Shown here: positions 26,512 through 36,664 of the stretch, one piece after another | How the letters are laid out: each line of letters starts with the position of its first letter | How positions within the stretch are numbered: the first letter of the stretch is position 1 | From: Luteimonas colneyensis | Lineage (GTDB): Bacteria > Pseudomonadota > Gammaproteobacteria > Xanthomonadales > Xanthomonadaceae | Length of the DNA stretch: 64,000 bases | Direction: 5' to 3' | NCBI RefSeq assembly: GCF_014836665.1 | Contig: NZ_JACSQJ010000003.1 | Span: forward strand, 62,001 to 126,000 | Notes under the pieces: generated by a model | What the model was told of the DNA's origin: nothing | Database searches by the model: none | Seen by the model: the letters and a program-made list of their open reading frames with translations, nothing else | Translations under genes and position numbers: made by a program

Positions 26512-27465
26512 ATGAACCTGCGCGACCTGAGCTACTTCATCGCCCTCGCCGACCACCTGCACTTCGGCAAGGCGGCGGCGGCGAGCTTCGTCAGCCAGCC
26601 CACGCTCTCCACCCAGATCCGCAAGCTGGAGGAGGAACTGGGCGTGGCCCTGGTCGAACGCGCCCCGCGCAACGTGATGCTCACGCCCGCCGGGCGCGAC
26701 GTCGCCGTCCGTGCGCGCCGGATCGTGGCCGACGTCGAGGAGATGCGCGAGGCCGCGCGGCGCAGCCAGGACCCCGAGGCCGGCCGGGTCACGCTCGGCC
26801 TGTTCCCCACCCTCGGCCCCTACCTGCTGCCGCACGTGGTGCCGGCGATCCGCAAGCGCTTCCCCGAACTCGAGCTGCTGCTGGTGGAGGAAAAAAGCGA
26901 CGTGCTGCTGGAGCGGCTGCAGCAGGGCCGCCTCGACGCCGCCCTGCTGGCGCTGCCGGTCGGCGACGACCAGCTGCACGTCGAGTTCCTGTTCGAGGAA
27001 CCCTTCGTGCTGGCGGTCCCGGAAACGCATCCGCTGGCCGGGAGCGGGCCGCTGTCGATGTCCGAGATCGCGGACGAACGCCTGCTGCTGCTCGCCGACG
27101 GCCACTGCATGCGCGACCAGGCGCTCGACGTCTGCCATCTCGCCGGCGCCGGCGAAAAGGATGGCTTCCAGGCCACCAGCCTGGAAACCCTGCGCCAGAT
27201 GGTGGCCGCCAACGTCGGCGTCACCCTGCTGCCGACCCTCGCCGTGAAGCCGCCGGTCGCGCGCTCCGAGAACATCGAGCTGGTCGACTTCCGCGACCCG
27301 GCGCCCAGCCGCCGCATCGCGATGGCCTGGCGCCGGAGCACGGCCATGGGCGACTTCCTGGGCCAGCTCGCCGACGTGATCCGCGACCTGCCGCCAGACC
27401 TGCTGCGTCCCCCGGTGCCGGACACCACCGTCCCGATCCACGTCCCGGGCGCCGCCGGCGTCTAG
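26512..27465 (+). CDS. oxyR: Hydrogen peroxide sensor regulator OxyR
   Basis: A 317-residue LysR-type regulator. The N-terminal winged helix (residues 1-60) has HFGKAAAASFVSQPTLSTQIRKLEEELG. The sensor cysteines fall at positions 199 and 208 (GHCMRDQALDVC), as in Escherichia coli OxyR, and the surrounding RDQAL is conserved. Oxidation forms a disulfide that activates transcription of peroxide genes. It is transcribed with ahpCF, so it is probably autoregulated through the operator before ahpC. This gene order is known from Xanthomonas. Confidence 0.96.
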   Translation: MNLRDLSYFIALADHLHFGKAAAASFVSQPTLSTQIRKLEEELGVALVERAPRNVMLTPAGRDVAVRARRIVADVEEMREAARRSQDPEAGRVTLGLFPTLGPYLLPHVVPAIRKRFPELELLLVEEKSDVLLERLQQGRLDAALLALPVGDDQLHVEFLFEEPFVLAVPETHPLAGSGPLSMSEIADERLLLLADGHCMRDQALDVCHLAGAGEKDGFQATSLETLRQMVAANVGVTLLPTLAVKPPVARSENIELVDFRDPAPSRRIAMAWRRSTAMGDFLGQLADVIRDLPPDLLRPPVPDTTVPIHVPGAAGV

Positions 27466-27484
27466 TTCCGGGCCGCGGCGCGGC

Positions 27485-28063
27485 TCAGGAAGAAACACCC
27501 GCCTGGCAGCTCACGCCGGTGCCGCCCAGGCCGCAGTAGCCGCCGGGATTCTTCGACAAGTACTGCTGGTGCTCCTCTTCCGCGTAGTGGAAGGGCGGCG
27601 CCGGATGCACGACCTCCGTGGTGATCGCGCCATGGCCCGCGGCCAGAAGCCGCTGCTGGTAGGCGTCGCGGCTGGCCAGCGCCGCCGCGTACTGCGCGTC
27701 CGTATCGCAGTGGATCACCGAGCGGTACTGGCTGCCGACGTCGTTGCCCTGGCGCATGCCCTGGGTCGGGTCGTGGCCTTCCCAGAAGCGCGCCAGCAGC
27801 GCCTCGAACGCGACCCGCGCCGGGTCGTACACCACCAGCACCACCTCGGCGTGGCCCGTGCGGCCGCTGCAGACCTCGCGATAGGTCGGCGCATCGGCGT
27901 CGCCGCCGGCATAGCCCACGGCCGTGGTCTCGACACCGGGCATCGTCCAGAACAGCCGCTCGGCGCCCCAGAAGCAGCCCATGCCGAAGGCCACGCGGGA
28001 CATGCCCGGGAAATCGCCTTGCAGCGGGCGGCCGTGGACGTGGTGGACGTTCGAAAGGCGCAT
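27485..28063 (-). CDS. msrA: Peptide methionine sulfoxide reductase A
   Basis: A 192-residue enzyme that reduces methionine-S-sulfoxide, using thioredoxin. The catalytic cysteine is in [14 protein letters not shown], followed by [44 protein letters not shown] and a C-terminal [13 protein letters not shown] carrying recycling cysteines. It converges on oxyR with a 19-base gap, keeping oxidative repair next to peroxide defence. ATG 28063 is the likely start; an extension upstream lacks conserved sequence. Confidence 0.95.
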   Translation of the reverse strand: MRLSNVHHVHGRPLQGDFPGMSRVAFGMGCFWGAERLFWTMPGVETTAVGYAGGDADAPTYREVCSGRTGHAEVVLVVYDPARVAFEALLARFWEGHDPTQGMRQGNDVGSQYRSVIHCDTDAQYAAALASRDAYQQRLLAAGHGAITTEVVHPAPPFHYAEEEHQQYLSKNPGGYCGLGGTGVSCQAGVSS

Positions 28064-28193
28064 GTCCGGCGCTCCGGGTGGGGGATCCCGATGATGGTCG
28101 CGCAGCCGGCGTGACGGCAAGCCGCGCATGCGCCGCTCCGCTACACTGCCCGGTCCACGGCGCAGGCCCGCGCCCGCTTCCCCGACGACCCGC

Positions 28194-29945
<1,752 letters not shown>

Positions 29946-30029
29946 GGGCCGGCCACGCGCCGGCCTTCGCCGGCGCCTGCACCCGCGGGGGCTACCATGC
30001 CCCGCGACGTCCACGACACGGAGACTTCC

Positions 30030-30452
30030 ATGCGCCGGATCATCCCGTCCGCGTCCATCGCCCTGCTCGCCCTGCTGCTGGCGGCCTGCAGCGCCGCCCA
30101 GCCCGGCGGCAGCGTGCAGGCGCCGCCGATGTCCGATCCGCAGCCGGCCACGCCGATGCCCGCACAGCCTGACCCCGTTGCCCGGCCCGGGCGACCGTCG
30201 GTGCCCGGCGTGCCCGACCTCGACCGCAGCTGCCGCGTCGACAGCGACTGCGCGGTGAAGGATGTCGGCAGCTGCTGCGGCTATTCACCGTCCTGCGTGA
30301 ACAAGGCCGCACGGCCCGACCCGAAGGCGGTGCAGGCCGCCTGCGCCGACGCGGGCATGGCCGGCGTCTGCGGCTTCCGCGAGATCGAGGCCTGCGCCTG
30401 CGTGTCCAACACCTGTGAACCGGCGCGCTCCGGCGGGGCGGTGGCGCGATGA
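30030..30452 (+). CDS. Cysteine-rich predicted lipoprotein
   Basis: A 140-residue protein with a lipoprotein signal (LLALLLAACSA), a Pro-rich linker to about residue 65 and a domain with ten cysteines: spacing such as SCRVDSDC, SCCGYSPSC, AAC, GVC, ACAC and NTC suggests a disulfide-stabilised fold. I do not recognise a named family. It would sit on the periplasmic face of a membrane. Its stop overlaps the deaminase start by four bases, although the two products work in different compartments. Confidence 0.75.
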   Translation: MRRIIPSASIALLALLLAACSAAQPGGSVQAPPMSDPQPATPMPAQPDPVARPGRPSVPGVPDLDRSCRVDSDCAVKDVGSCCGYSPSCVNKAARPDPKAVQAACADAGMAGVCGFREIEACACVSNTCEPARSGGAVAR

Positions 30453-31036
30453 GCCTGGCCGCCCTCCCGACGGACGTGGCGCTGCGGCTGCCGGCATGGG
30501 TCGAGGGCATGCTCGACCGCGACCGGCCCCGTGCCACCGACGCCGACAAGGTCGCGCTGGCCATCGCCTTGGCCGGCCGCAACGTCGCCGAAGCCACCGG
30601 CGGCCCCTTCGGCGCGGTGCTGTTCGGCCCCGACGACCGCGTGGTCGCCGCCGGCGTCAACGTGGTGCTGCCGCAGTCGACTTCGCTGGCCCACGCCGAG
30701 AACTTCACCTACATGCTGGCCCAGCAGGCGCTGGGCCGCGCGCGCATCAACCTCGACGAGGCCGGCCGGCCCTGCGGCCCGTACACGCTCGCGACCTCGG
30801 CCCAGCCCTGCTGCCAGTGCTATGGCGCCACGGTCTGGGCCGGCGTCGACCGCCTGCTGATCGGCGCCCGCGCCGAGGACGTCCACGAGCTCACCGAGTT
30901 CGACGAAGGCCCGCTGCCGGCCGACTGGCCGGGCGAGCTGGCCCGCCGCGGCATCGAGGTGGTGCGCGACATCGCCCGCTATCAGGCGCGCGAGGTGCTC
31001 GCCGCCTACGGCCGCGCCGGCGGGCAACGCTACTGA
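30449..31036 (+). CDS. Cytidine/deoxycytidylate-type nucleoside deaminase
   Basis: A 195-residue zinc-dependent deaminase. The zinc ligand and proton shuttle are in SLAHAENFTYM and the paired cysteines in SAQPCCQCYGATVWAG, the pattern of guanine deaminase and tRNA adenosine deaminase relatives. The lack of the tRNA deaminase core and the sequence around GPFGAVLFGPDDRVV favour a free base or nucleoside substrate, but this is not certain. It overlaps both neighbours by 1-4 bases. Confidence 0.85.
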   Translation: MSLAALPTDVALRLPAWVEGMLDRDRPRATDADKVALAIALAGRNVAEATGGPFGAVLFGPDDRVVAAGVNVVLPQSTSLAHAENFTYMLAQQALGRARINLDEAGRPCGPYTLATSAQPCCQCYGATVWAGVDRLLIGARAEDVHELTEFDEGPLPADWPGELARRGIEVVRDIARYQAREVLAAYGRAGGQRY

Positions 31037-32136
31037 TGCACGACGCCCAGGCGCCCACGGCGGACGCATCCGGGCTGCTGTGCTACTGCCGCGCCGGCTT
31101 CGAGCCCGAGCTCGCGGCCGAGCTGGGCGAGCGCGCGGCGGCGGCCGGCCAGCACGGCTATGCCGCGACCGGGCGCGGCAGCGGCTACGTCCGCTTCCTC
31201 GCGCCCGGGGCCGATGGAGCCGCGCTGTCGCGCGCCCTGCCCTGGCGCTCGCTGGTGTTCGCGCGGCAGAAGCTGCGGCTGCTGGCCACGCTGGACGGCA
31301 TCGACACCAGCGACCGGGTCACGCCCATCCTGGCCGCGCTCGCGACGCAGGCCGGCGCCACCGCCCCGGCCTTCGGCGCCCTGGTCGTCGAGCATCCCGA
31401 CAGCGACGACGCCCGGCCACTGGCCGGCCTGGCGCGCGCGCTCGGCAACGCGCTGCGACCGGCGCTGCGCAAGGCCGGCCTCCTCGCCGCGAAGGACGAC
31501 CCGCGGCGTCCGCGCCTGCACGTCTGCCTGCTCGCCGGCAACCACCTGCTGCTGGCCCTCGCCGATCCCGCCGACGCCTCGGACTGGCCGATGGGCGTGC
31601 CGCGCCTGCGCCTGCACCGCGACGCGCCCTCGCGCTCGGCGCTGAAGCTCGACGAGGCCTTCCAGGTCCTCCTCGACGATGGCGAGCGCTCGCGCCTGCT
31701 GCGCGCCGGCATGACCGCCGCCGATCTCGGCGCCGCGCCCGGCGGCTGGACCTGGGTGCTGCAGCGCGCCGGCCTGCACGTCACCTCGGTCGACAACGGA
31801 CCGCTGCGCCAGCACGTCCTCGATGCCGGCGGCGTCGAGCATCTGCGCGAGGACGGCTTCCGCTGGCAGCCACCGCGGCCGCTGGACTGGATGGTCTGCG
31901 ACATGGTCGAGCAGCCGCGCCGGGTCGCTTCGCGCATGGCCACCTGGTTCCGCGAGGGCTGGTGCCGGCAGGCGGTGTTCAACCTCAAGCTACCGATGAA
32001 GAAGCGCTGGCTGGAAACTTCGCTGTGCCTGGAGCTGTTCGCCCGCGAGGCCGGGCGACCGCTGGAACTGCGCGCCCGGCAGCTCTACCACGACCGCGAG
32101 GAGATCACGGTCCTGGCGCTGCCGGCGCGCGGCTGA
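31036..32136 (+). CDS. rlmM: 23S rRNA 2'-O-ribose C2498 methyltransferase
   Basis: A 366-residue enzyme of the RlmM type. The N-terminal part (FCYCRAGFEPELAAEL-like opening, then a THUMP-like region) leads to the Rossmann methyltransferase domain with ADLGAAPGGWTWVLQRAG, SVDNGPLRQHVLDAGGVEHL, the catalytic-type MVCDMVEQP and FNLKLPMKKRW. Length fits the family. The ATG overlaps the stop of the deaminase gene (TGATG). Confidence 0.93.
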   Translation: MHDAQAPTADASGLLCYCRAGFEPELAAELGERAAAAGQHGYAATGRGSGYVRFLAPGADGAALSRALPWRSLVFARQKLRLLATLDGIDTSDRVTPILAALATQAGATAPAFGALVVEHPDSDDARPLAGLARALGNALRPALRKAGLLAAKDDPRRPRLHVCLLAGNHLLLALADPADASDWPMGVPRLRLHRDAPSRSALKLDEAFQVLLDDGERSRLLRAGMTAADLGAAPGGWTWVLQRAGLHVTSVDNGPLRQHVLDAGGVEHLREDGFRWQPPRPLDWMVCDMVEQPRRVASRMATWFREGWCRQAVFNLKLPMKKRWLETSLCLELFAREAGRPLELRARQLYHDREEITVLALPARG

Positions 32137-32234
32137 ATCCCGCCGCGCCGTTCAGATGCCAGCAGGCGAACGCTGACCACGGCTTCATGGCCGCGGGACT
32201 AGCGTGGCGCCGACCTCCACGACGGGAATCGCCC

Positions 32235-32993
32235 ATGGACACCCGCAAGCTCACGCATCCGCTCACCCTGGCCGCGTTCGCGGCCGCCATCGGCACCAGC
32301 GGCCCTCTGCTGGCCCAGTCGGCCGGGAGCGTCGGTCTGCAGACCGTCACCGACCAGCAGACCCGCGCCGCGCACCAGGACGCCCGCACCGCCGAACAGG
32401 ATGCGCGCATGGCGCGCGAGGCGGCGGAGCAGGCCGAGGCACAGCGCCGCAGCGGCGCGCTCACCGCGGAAGGCCAGGCGCAGGCGGAATACAGCGCCTG
32501 GCAGGCCGACCAGGCCTCGCGTCGCGCGGAACGCGCCGCGCATGCGGCCGGCCACGCCGGCAACAGGGCCGGAGGCGCGAGCTCCGCCGCCCATGGTGGA
32601 GCCGCGCAGCCCAGCCAGGTCGCCGCGCAGGCCCACGGGTCGGCGGCCGACGCCCGCGCAGCCGGCAGCGTCGCCCGCGAAGCCGCCATGGAAGCCCAGG
32701 CGGCGGCCGAGGCCGCACGCGCAGCCGCCAACGCGCCGCCGGCGCCGCCGCCGAGGACCCCGCCGGCGGTCACCTATCCGAGCGAGCCGCAGGTGACGAT
32801 CACCAACAGTGCTCCGGACTCCGTGGTCGGCGAATACCGCATCGACATGGCCGCCATGGACAGCAACGGTGACGGCCGCATCAGCCGCGCCGAAGCGCGC
32901 GCCAACACCACCCTGACCGCGGAATTCCGCGCGGTCGACAACAACGGCGACGGCGTGCTCGATGCCGGCGAGCTGAAGGGCTGGATGCGCTGA
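32235..32993 (+). CDS. Exported Ala-rich protein with EF-hand pair
   Basis: A 252-residue protein: signal peptide ending near GPLLAQ, a long Ala/Gln/Arg-rich helical region (residues 30-160) that looks like a coiled coil, a Pro-rich linker (APPAPPPRTPPAV), and two calcium-binding EF-hand loops at about 209-220 (DSNGDGRISRAE) and 235-246 (DNNGDGVLDAGE). Both loops have all calcium ligands. The function is unknown; periplasmic calcium sensing or scaffolding is possible. It has its own 98-base upstream gap. Confidence 0.8.
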   Translation: MDTRKLTHPLTLAAFAAAIGTSGPLLAQSAGSVGLQTVTDQQTRAAHQDARTAEQDARMAREAAEQAEAQRRSGALTAEGQAQAEYSAWQADQASRRAERAAHAAGHAGNRAGGASSAAHGGAAQPSQVAAQAHGSAADARAAGSVAREAAMEAQAAAEAARAAANAPPAPPPRTPPAVTYPSEPQVTITNSAPDSVVGEYRIDMAAMDSNGDGRISRAEARANTTLTAEFRAVDNNGDGVLDAGELKGWMR

Positions 32994-33018
32994 TCCCGGG
33001 CGGTGCGCCGGCGGAGGA

Positions 33019-34209
33019 TCAGATCCCCGCCGCGCGCCGCCACAGCGCGCCCGCGACCGGCGGCACGCGACCGGCGATGCCGAGCGCGTGTCCACGCAGG
33101 AGCACCGCGGCGGGCGACGCGCTGGTGTAGACGCGATTGATGGCGTCGAAGGCGCGCGCCGCGACGGTGGCCTCGCTGCGCCGCGTCCGCGCCCAGCGCG
33201 TGATCCGCTGGGGCGTGTCCCAGGCCTGGCGGCGCGCCAGCGCCCCGGCGACGGAGTCGCGCAGCGCCGCCACGTCGCGCAGGCCGACGTTCACGCCTTG
33301 ACCCGCCAGCGGATGCATCACGTGCGCGGCGTCCCCGAGCAGCAGCACGCGCCCCAGGGAATAACGCTCGGCCAGCTGCAGGCGGAGCGGGAACGCGGCG
33401 CGCGGCGAACACGGCTCGACGTCCCCGAGCCGTCGGTCGAACGCACGCGCCAGGGACGCCCCGAAGGCCGCGTCGTCCATCGCCAGCGCCGCCTCGGCCT
33501 CGGCGGTGGGCAGGGACCAGACGATCGAACAGCTGCCGTCCGCAAAGGGAAGGAAGGCCAGCGGGCCACCGGGCAGGAAGCGCTGCCAGGCCGTGGCCTG
33601 ATGGGGATGCTCCGTGCGCACGTATCCGACCACGCCGGACTGGCCGTAGCCCTGCCCGCTGGTGTCGATGCCCGCCAGCTGGCGCAGGGTGGAGCCGGCG
33701 CCGTCGGCCGCGAGCACGATCCGCGCCGCCACCCGGCTGCCATCGTCCAGGCGCAGGCGGACGCCGCGCTCGTCCTGCTCCAGCGCCTCGACGCGCGCGG
33801 GGCAGCGCAGGTCCACGCCGGCGCCGGGCAGGCAGGCCCAAAGGCGATCGACCAGCAGGCCGTTCTCGACGATCCAGCCGAGCTCGCGCCGACCCAGGCG
33901 ATCGGCGTCGAAGGCCAGTTCGCCGCCGCCGGCCGCGTCCCAGACGCGCATGCGGCGATAGGGCTGCAGGCGCGTGGGGCTGCCGTCGCGACCCGCGACG
34001 CCGTCCCAGGCGCCGATGGCATCGAACAGGGCGGCATTGTCGTGGGCGAAGGCGAAGACGCGCAGGTCGGGACGCGCTTCCGACCAGGGCGGCGGCGCGC
34101 GGCCTTCGACCAGCACCACCGACAGGCCGAGCCGTGCCAGCGCGAGCGCCGCCGCGGCGCCGACCACGCCGCCGCCGGCGACCGCCACGTCGACCATGCC
34201 GCGGCTCAT
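33019..34209 (-). CDS. UbiH/UbiF/VisC/COQ6-family flavin monooxygenase
   Basis: A 396-residue FAD-dependent hydroxylase of ubiquinone biosynthesis. Motifs are the N-terminal AVAGGGVVGAAAALALARLG, the mid DG motif AADGAGSTLRQLAGI and the C-terminal VLLLGDAAHVMHPLAGQGVNVGLRD. The GDAAH form separates it from the UbiH next door (GNAAQ). It may perform the C5 or C6 ring hydroxylation; the exact position cannot be assigned. It overlaps ubiH by four bases (ATGA). An in-frame ATG at 34197 is an alternative start. Confidence 0.88.
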   Translation of the reverse strand: MSRGMVDVAVAGGGVVGAAAALALARLGLSVVLVEGRAPPPWSEARPDLRVFAFAHDNAALFDAIGAWDGVAGRDGSPTRLQPYRRMRVWDAAGGGELAFDADRLGRRELGWIVENGLLVDRLWACLPGAGVDLRCPARVEALEQDERGVRLRLDDGSRVAARIVLAADGAGSTLRQLAGIDTSGQGYGQSGVVGYVRTEHPHQATAWQRFLPGGPLAFLPFADGSCSIVWSLPTAEAEAALAMDDAAFGASLARAFDRRLGDVEPCSPRAAFPLRLQLAERYSLGRVLLLGDAAHVMHPLAGQGVNVGLRDVAALRDSVAGALARRQAWDTPQRITRWARTRRSEATVAARAFDAINRVYTSASPAAVLLRGHALGIAGRVPPVAGALWRRAAGI

Positions 34210-35426
34210 CGCAGGCCTCCGGTGCGGCAGGCCGCGGGCACGTCGCCGCGATAGCCCATGGCGCCGCCGGCGATCCCGGCCTGCAGCCCCGGCAGCGCCG
34301 CCAGCGCCACCAGGCCGGCCGCGCGCAGCAGCGAGGCGCCCTGTCCGGGGTTCGAGGTCAGCCGCGCGAGGCCATGCGAGAAGTCGAGCGTGCGGCTGCG
34401 GTCCTCGCGACGACGCGCGGCGTGGGCCTGCAGCAGGGCATCGCCGCCAGGATCGCCGCCTTCGCGTGCGCAGGCCACCAGCAGTTCGGCCAGGGTCAGG
34501 GCGTCGCGCAGGCCGAGGTTGAAGCCCTGCGCGCCCACCGGATGGATGCTCTGCGCGGCGTTGCCGACCAGCACGGCGCGCGGGGCGAGCGTCGCCGCGG
34601 CACGGACCGCGACCGCCGGATACGCGCTGCGCGGCCCCACAGAGCGCAGCCGCCCGAGGCGCCAGCCGAAGGCGTCCTGCACGCGCGCCAGGAACCCGGC
34701 GTCGTCCAGCGCCTGCACCGCCTGCGCGTCGACGGCGGCGACGCCGTGCACCAGGCCCCAGGCGCGGTCGCCGCGCGGCAGCAGCGCGGTCGGCCCGTCG
34801 TCGCCCAGGCGCTCGTAGGCGGTGCCGTCGGGCGCACGCGCGGCGACCAGGCGCGCGACCATCAGCACCTGGCCGTAATCGTGCCGGCTCGTGGCGATGC
34901 CCAGCGCGTCGCGCACCCCGCTGGCGGCGCCGTCGGCGGCCACCACCAGGCGCGCGCGCAGCCGCGACGGCCCTTCGCCGGCGAGCTCGAGCACCCGGCA
35001 GCCATCCTCGTCGGGCGCAAAGCCGGTGAAGCGCGTGCCGCGATGCCGCTCCAGGCCGGCCACCGCGGCCAGCCGCGATTCCAGCGCCTCGCCGAAATCC
35101 CGCGCGACCACGACCTGCCCGAACGCCTCGCGGCCATGGTCCTTCGCCTCCAGCAGCACGCGACCGAAGTCGCCCCGGCGGCTGACGTGGATGCGCGCGA
35201 TCGCACCGGTGGGCGCGCGCAGGCGCTGCATCACCCCCAGGGCGGTGAGCGCGTTGACCGTGGCTTCCGCGAAGCTGAGGTTGCGTTCGTCGAAGACCGC
35301 CGGCATCGCCGTCGCCGGCGCCGCCTCGACCATGGCCACGTCCAGGCCGCTGTCCTCCAGGGCGATGGCCAGGCTTGCACCCACCAGGCCACCACCGATG
35401 ATCACCACGTCGCGAGTCGCCGTCAT
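34206..35426 (-). CDS. ubiH: 2-octaprenyl-6-methoxyphenyl hydroxylase
   Basis: A 406-residue FAD monooxygenase in ubiquinone synthesis. It opens with DVVIIGGGLVGASLAIAL, has VVAADGAASGVRDALGI, and the UbiH-type VLVGNAAQSIHPVGAQGFNLGLRDALTL. The pair of hydroxylases mirrors the ubiH-visC order of Escherichia coli. ATG 35426 is chosen because the FAD fold begins seven residues later. It diverges from the membrane protein gene at 35506. Confidence 0.9.
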   Translation of the reverse strand: MTATRDVVIIGGGLVGASLAIALEDSGLDVAMVEAAPATAMPAVFDERNLSFAEATVNALTALGVMQRLRAPTGAIARIHVSRRGDFGRVLLEAKDHGREAFGQVVVARDFGEALESRLAAVAGLERHRGTRFTGFAPDEDGCRVLELAGEGPSRLRARLVVAADGAASGVRDALGIATSRHDYGQVLMVARLVAARAPDGTAYERLGDDGPTALLPRGDRAWGLVHGVAAVDAQAVQALDDAGFLARVQDAFGWRLGRLRSVGPRSAYPAVAVRAAATLAPRAVLVGNAAQSIHPVGAQGFNLGLRDALTLAELLVACAREGGDPGGDALLQAHAARRREDRSRTLDFSHGLARLTSNPGQGASLLRAAGLVALAALPGLQAGIAGGAMGYRGDVPAACRTGGLR

Positions 35427-35462
35427 GCCGGCATGATACGGCCGCCCGGCCCCGCGGTTCGC

Positions 35463-35468
35463 TAGAAT
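35463..35468 (+). promoter_or_regulatory. Candidate -10 element (TAGAAT) before the 35506 gene
   Basis: TAGAATGGCGG starts 43 bases before the ATG and repeats the 11 bases found before sufT. The -35 region shows no clear hexamer. Confidence 0.3.
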
Positions 35469-35505
35469 GGCGGCCGTCCGCAATTCCCTGGAGCCGCCAG
35501 CGCCC

Positions 35506-36102
35506 ATGAACACCACCCTGCAACGCGCCATCGTCCTGTCGCTGCTCGCGCTCCTGATGGCCGCCACGCGCAGCCACGTCTTCACCCACTTCACGCCGGT
35601 GCCGGATGCGTCCTGGGCCGTGTTCCTCATCGGCGGCTTCTACCTGCGGGACTGGGCGCGCTGGGCCTTCCCGGCGCTGATGGCGCTGGCGGTGGCGATC
35701 GACTGGATGGTGATCCGCGGTCAGGGCATGGATTTCTTCGCCCACTACTGCGTGTCGCCGGGCTACTGGATGCTGGTGCCGGCGCACGCGGCGATGTGGG
35801 CCGGCGGCCACTGGCTGCGCCGCCACTACACCGACGCCAGCCCGGGTGCCCTGGCGCGCCTCGCGGCGGTCGTGGTCGTGGCCACCGCGACCTGCCACCT
35901 GTTCGCGCAGGGCGGCTTCTACTGGCTGTCGCCGGCGGTCGCCGAGCCGACCGTGGCCGGCTGGGCCGCCAACTACGGCCACTGGTTCGGTCCCTACCTC
36001 GCCGCCACCGCGATGTTCGTGGCCGTAGCCGCGGTCGCACAGGTGCTGTCCGAGGTCGTGGCCCGCCACGCCGGGCCGGCCCGGCAGCGCAAGCGCGGCT
36101 GA
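35506..36102 (+). CDS. Multi-pass membrane protein next to cobalamin adenosyltransferase
   Basis: A 198-residue protein with about five hydrophobic segments (residues 7-22, 36-50, 55-70, 88-105, 122-140 and 165-190) and conserved-looking ASWAVFLIGGFYLRDWARWAFP, DFFAHYCVSPGYWML and LFAQGGFYWLS. Placement five bases before a cobalamin adenosyltransferase gene suggests a role in vitamin B12 handling; a membrane protein named BtuN occupies such a position in some gammaproteobacteria, but identity is my recollection and unverified. No cobalamin riboswitch fits in the 79-base leader. Confidence 0.7.
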   Translation: MNTTLQRAIVLSLLALLMAATRSHVFTHFTPVPDASWAVFLIGGFYLRDWARWAFPALMALAVAIDWMVIRGQGMDFFAHYCVSPGYWMLVPAHAAMWAGGHWLRRHYTDASPGALARLAAVVVVATATCHLFAQGGFYWLSPAVAEPTVAGWAANYGHWFGPYLAATAMFVAVAAVAQVLSEVVARHAGPARQRKRG

Positions 36103-36107
36103 GCGCG

Positions 36108-36662
36108 ATGGGCAACCGTCTCTCGAAGATCTACACCCGCACCGGCGACGACGGCAGCACCGGCCTGGGCGACGGCAGCCGCACCGGCAAGGACTCGCTC
36201 CGGGTCGAGGCCTACGGCACCGTCGACGAGGCCAATGCCTGCATCGGCGTGGTGCTGGAGGCGGGCGTGCCCGACGGCGTGCGGGACCTGCTGACCTCGG
36301 TGCAGCACCAGCTGTTCGACCTCGGCGGCGAGCTCTGCATTCCCGGCCATGCGGCGATCGACGACGACGACGTCACCCGGCTCGAGCAGCACCTCGACCG
36401 CTACAACGCCGACCTGCCGCCGCTGAAGGAGTTCATCCTTCCCGGCGGCGGCGAAGCCTCCGCGCGCTGCCACGTGGCGCGCACGGTGGTGCGCCGCGCC
36501 GAGCGCTGCGCGGTGGCGCTGGCCCGCGCCGAGGACGTGCGCCCGCAGGCCGTGCGCTACCTCAACCGCCTCTCCGACCTGCTGTTCGTGCTCGGTCGCG
36601 TGCTGGCCCGTGAAAGCGGGCGCGGCGAGGTCACCTGGCAGCACGAGCGCCGCCGGGGCTGA
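36108..36662 (+). CDS. Cob(I)alamin adenosyltransferase, PduO type
   Basis: A 184-residue ATP:corrinoid adenosyltransferase making adenosylcobalamin. The ATP-binding N-terminus is KIYTRTGDDGSTGLGDGSRTGKD, followed by RVEAYGTVDEANACIG, FDLGGELCIPG, and the C-terminal signature ARTVVRRAERCAVAL and YLNRLSDLLFVLGRVLARE. Length fits the single-domain form. ATG 36108 is five bases after the upstream stop, so the two are co-transcribed. Confidence 0.95.
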   Translation: MGNRLSKIYTRTGDDGSTGLGDGSRTGKDSLRVEAYGTVDEANACIGVVLEAGVPDGVRDLLTSVQHQLFDLGGELCIPGHAAIDDDDVTRLEQHLDRYNADLPPLKEFILPGGGEASARCHVARTVVRRAERCAVALARAEDVRPQAVRYLNRLSDLLFVLGRVLARESGRGEVTWQHERRRG

Positions 36663-36664
36663 GC

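Noticed and set aside
35427..35505. Possible cobalamin riboswitch before the membrane protein/adenosyltransferase pair
   Set aside because: The gap is only 79 bases, too short for the roughly 200-base element, and no B12-box sequence is visible.
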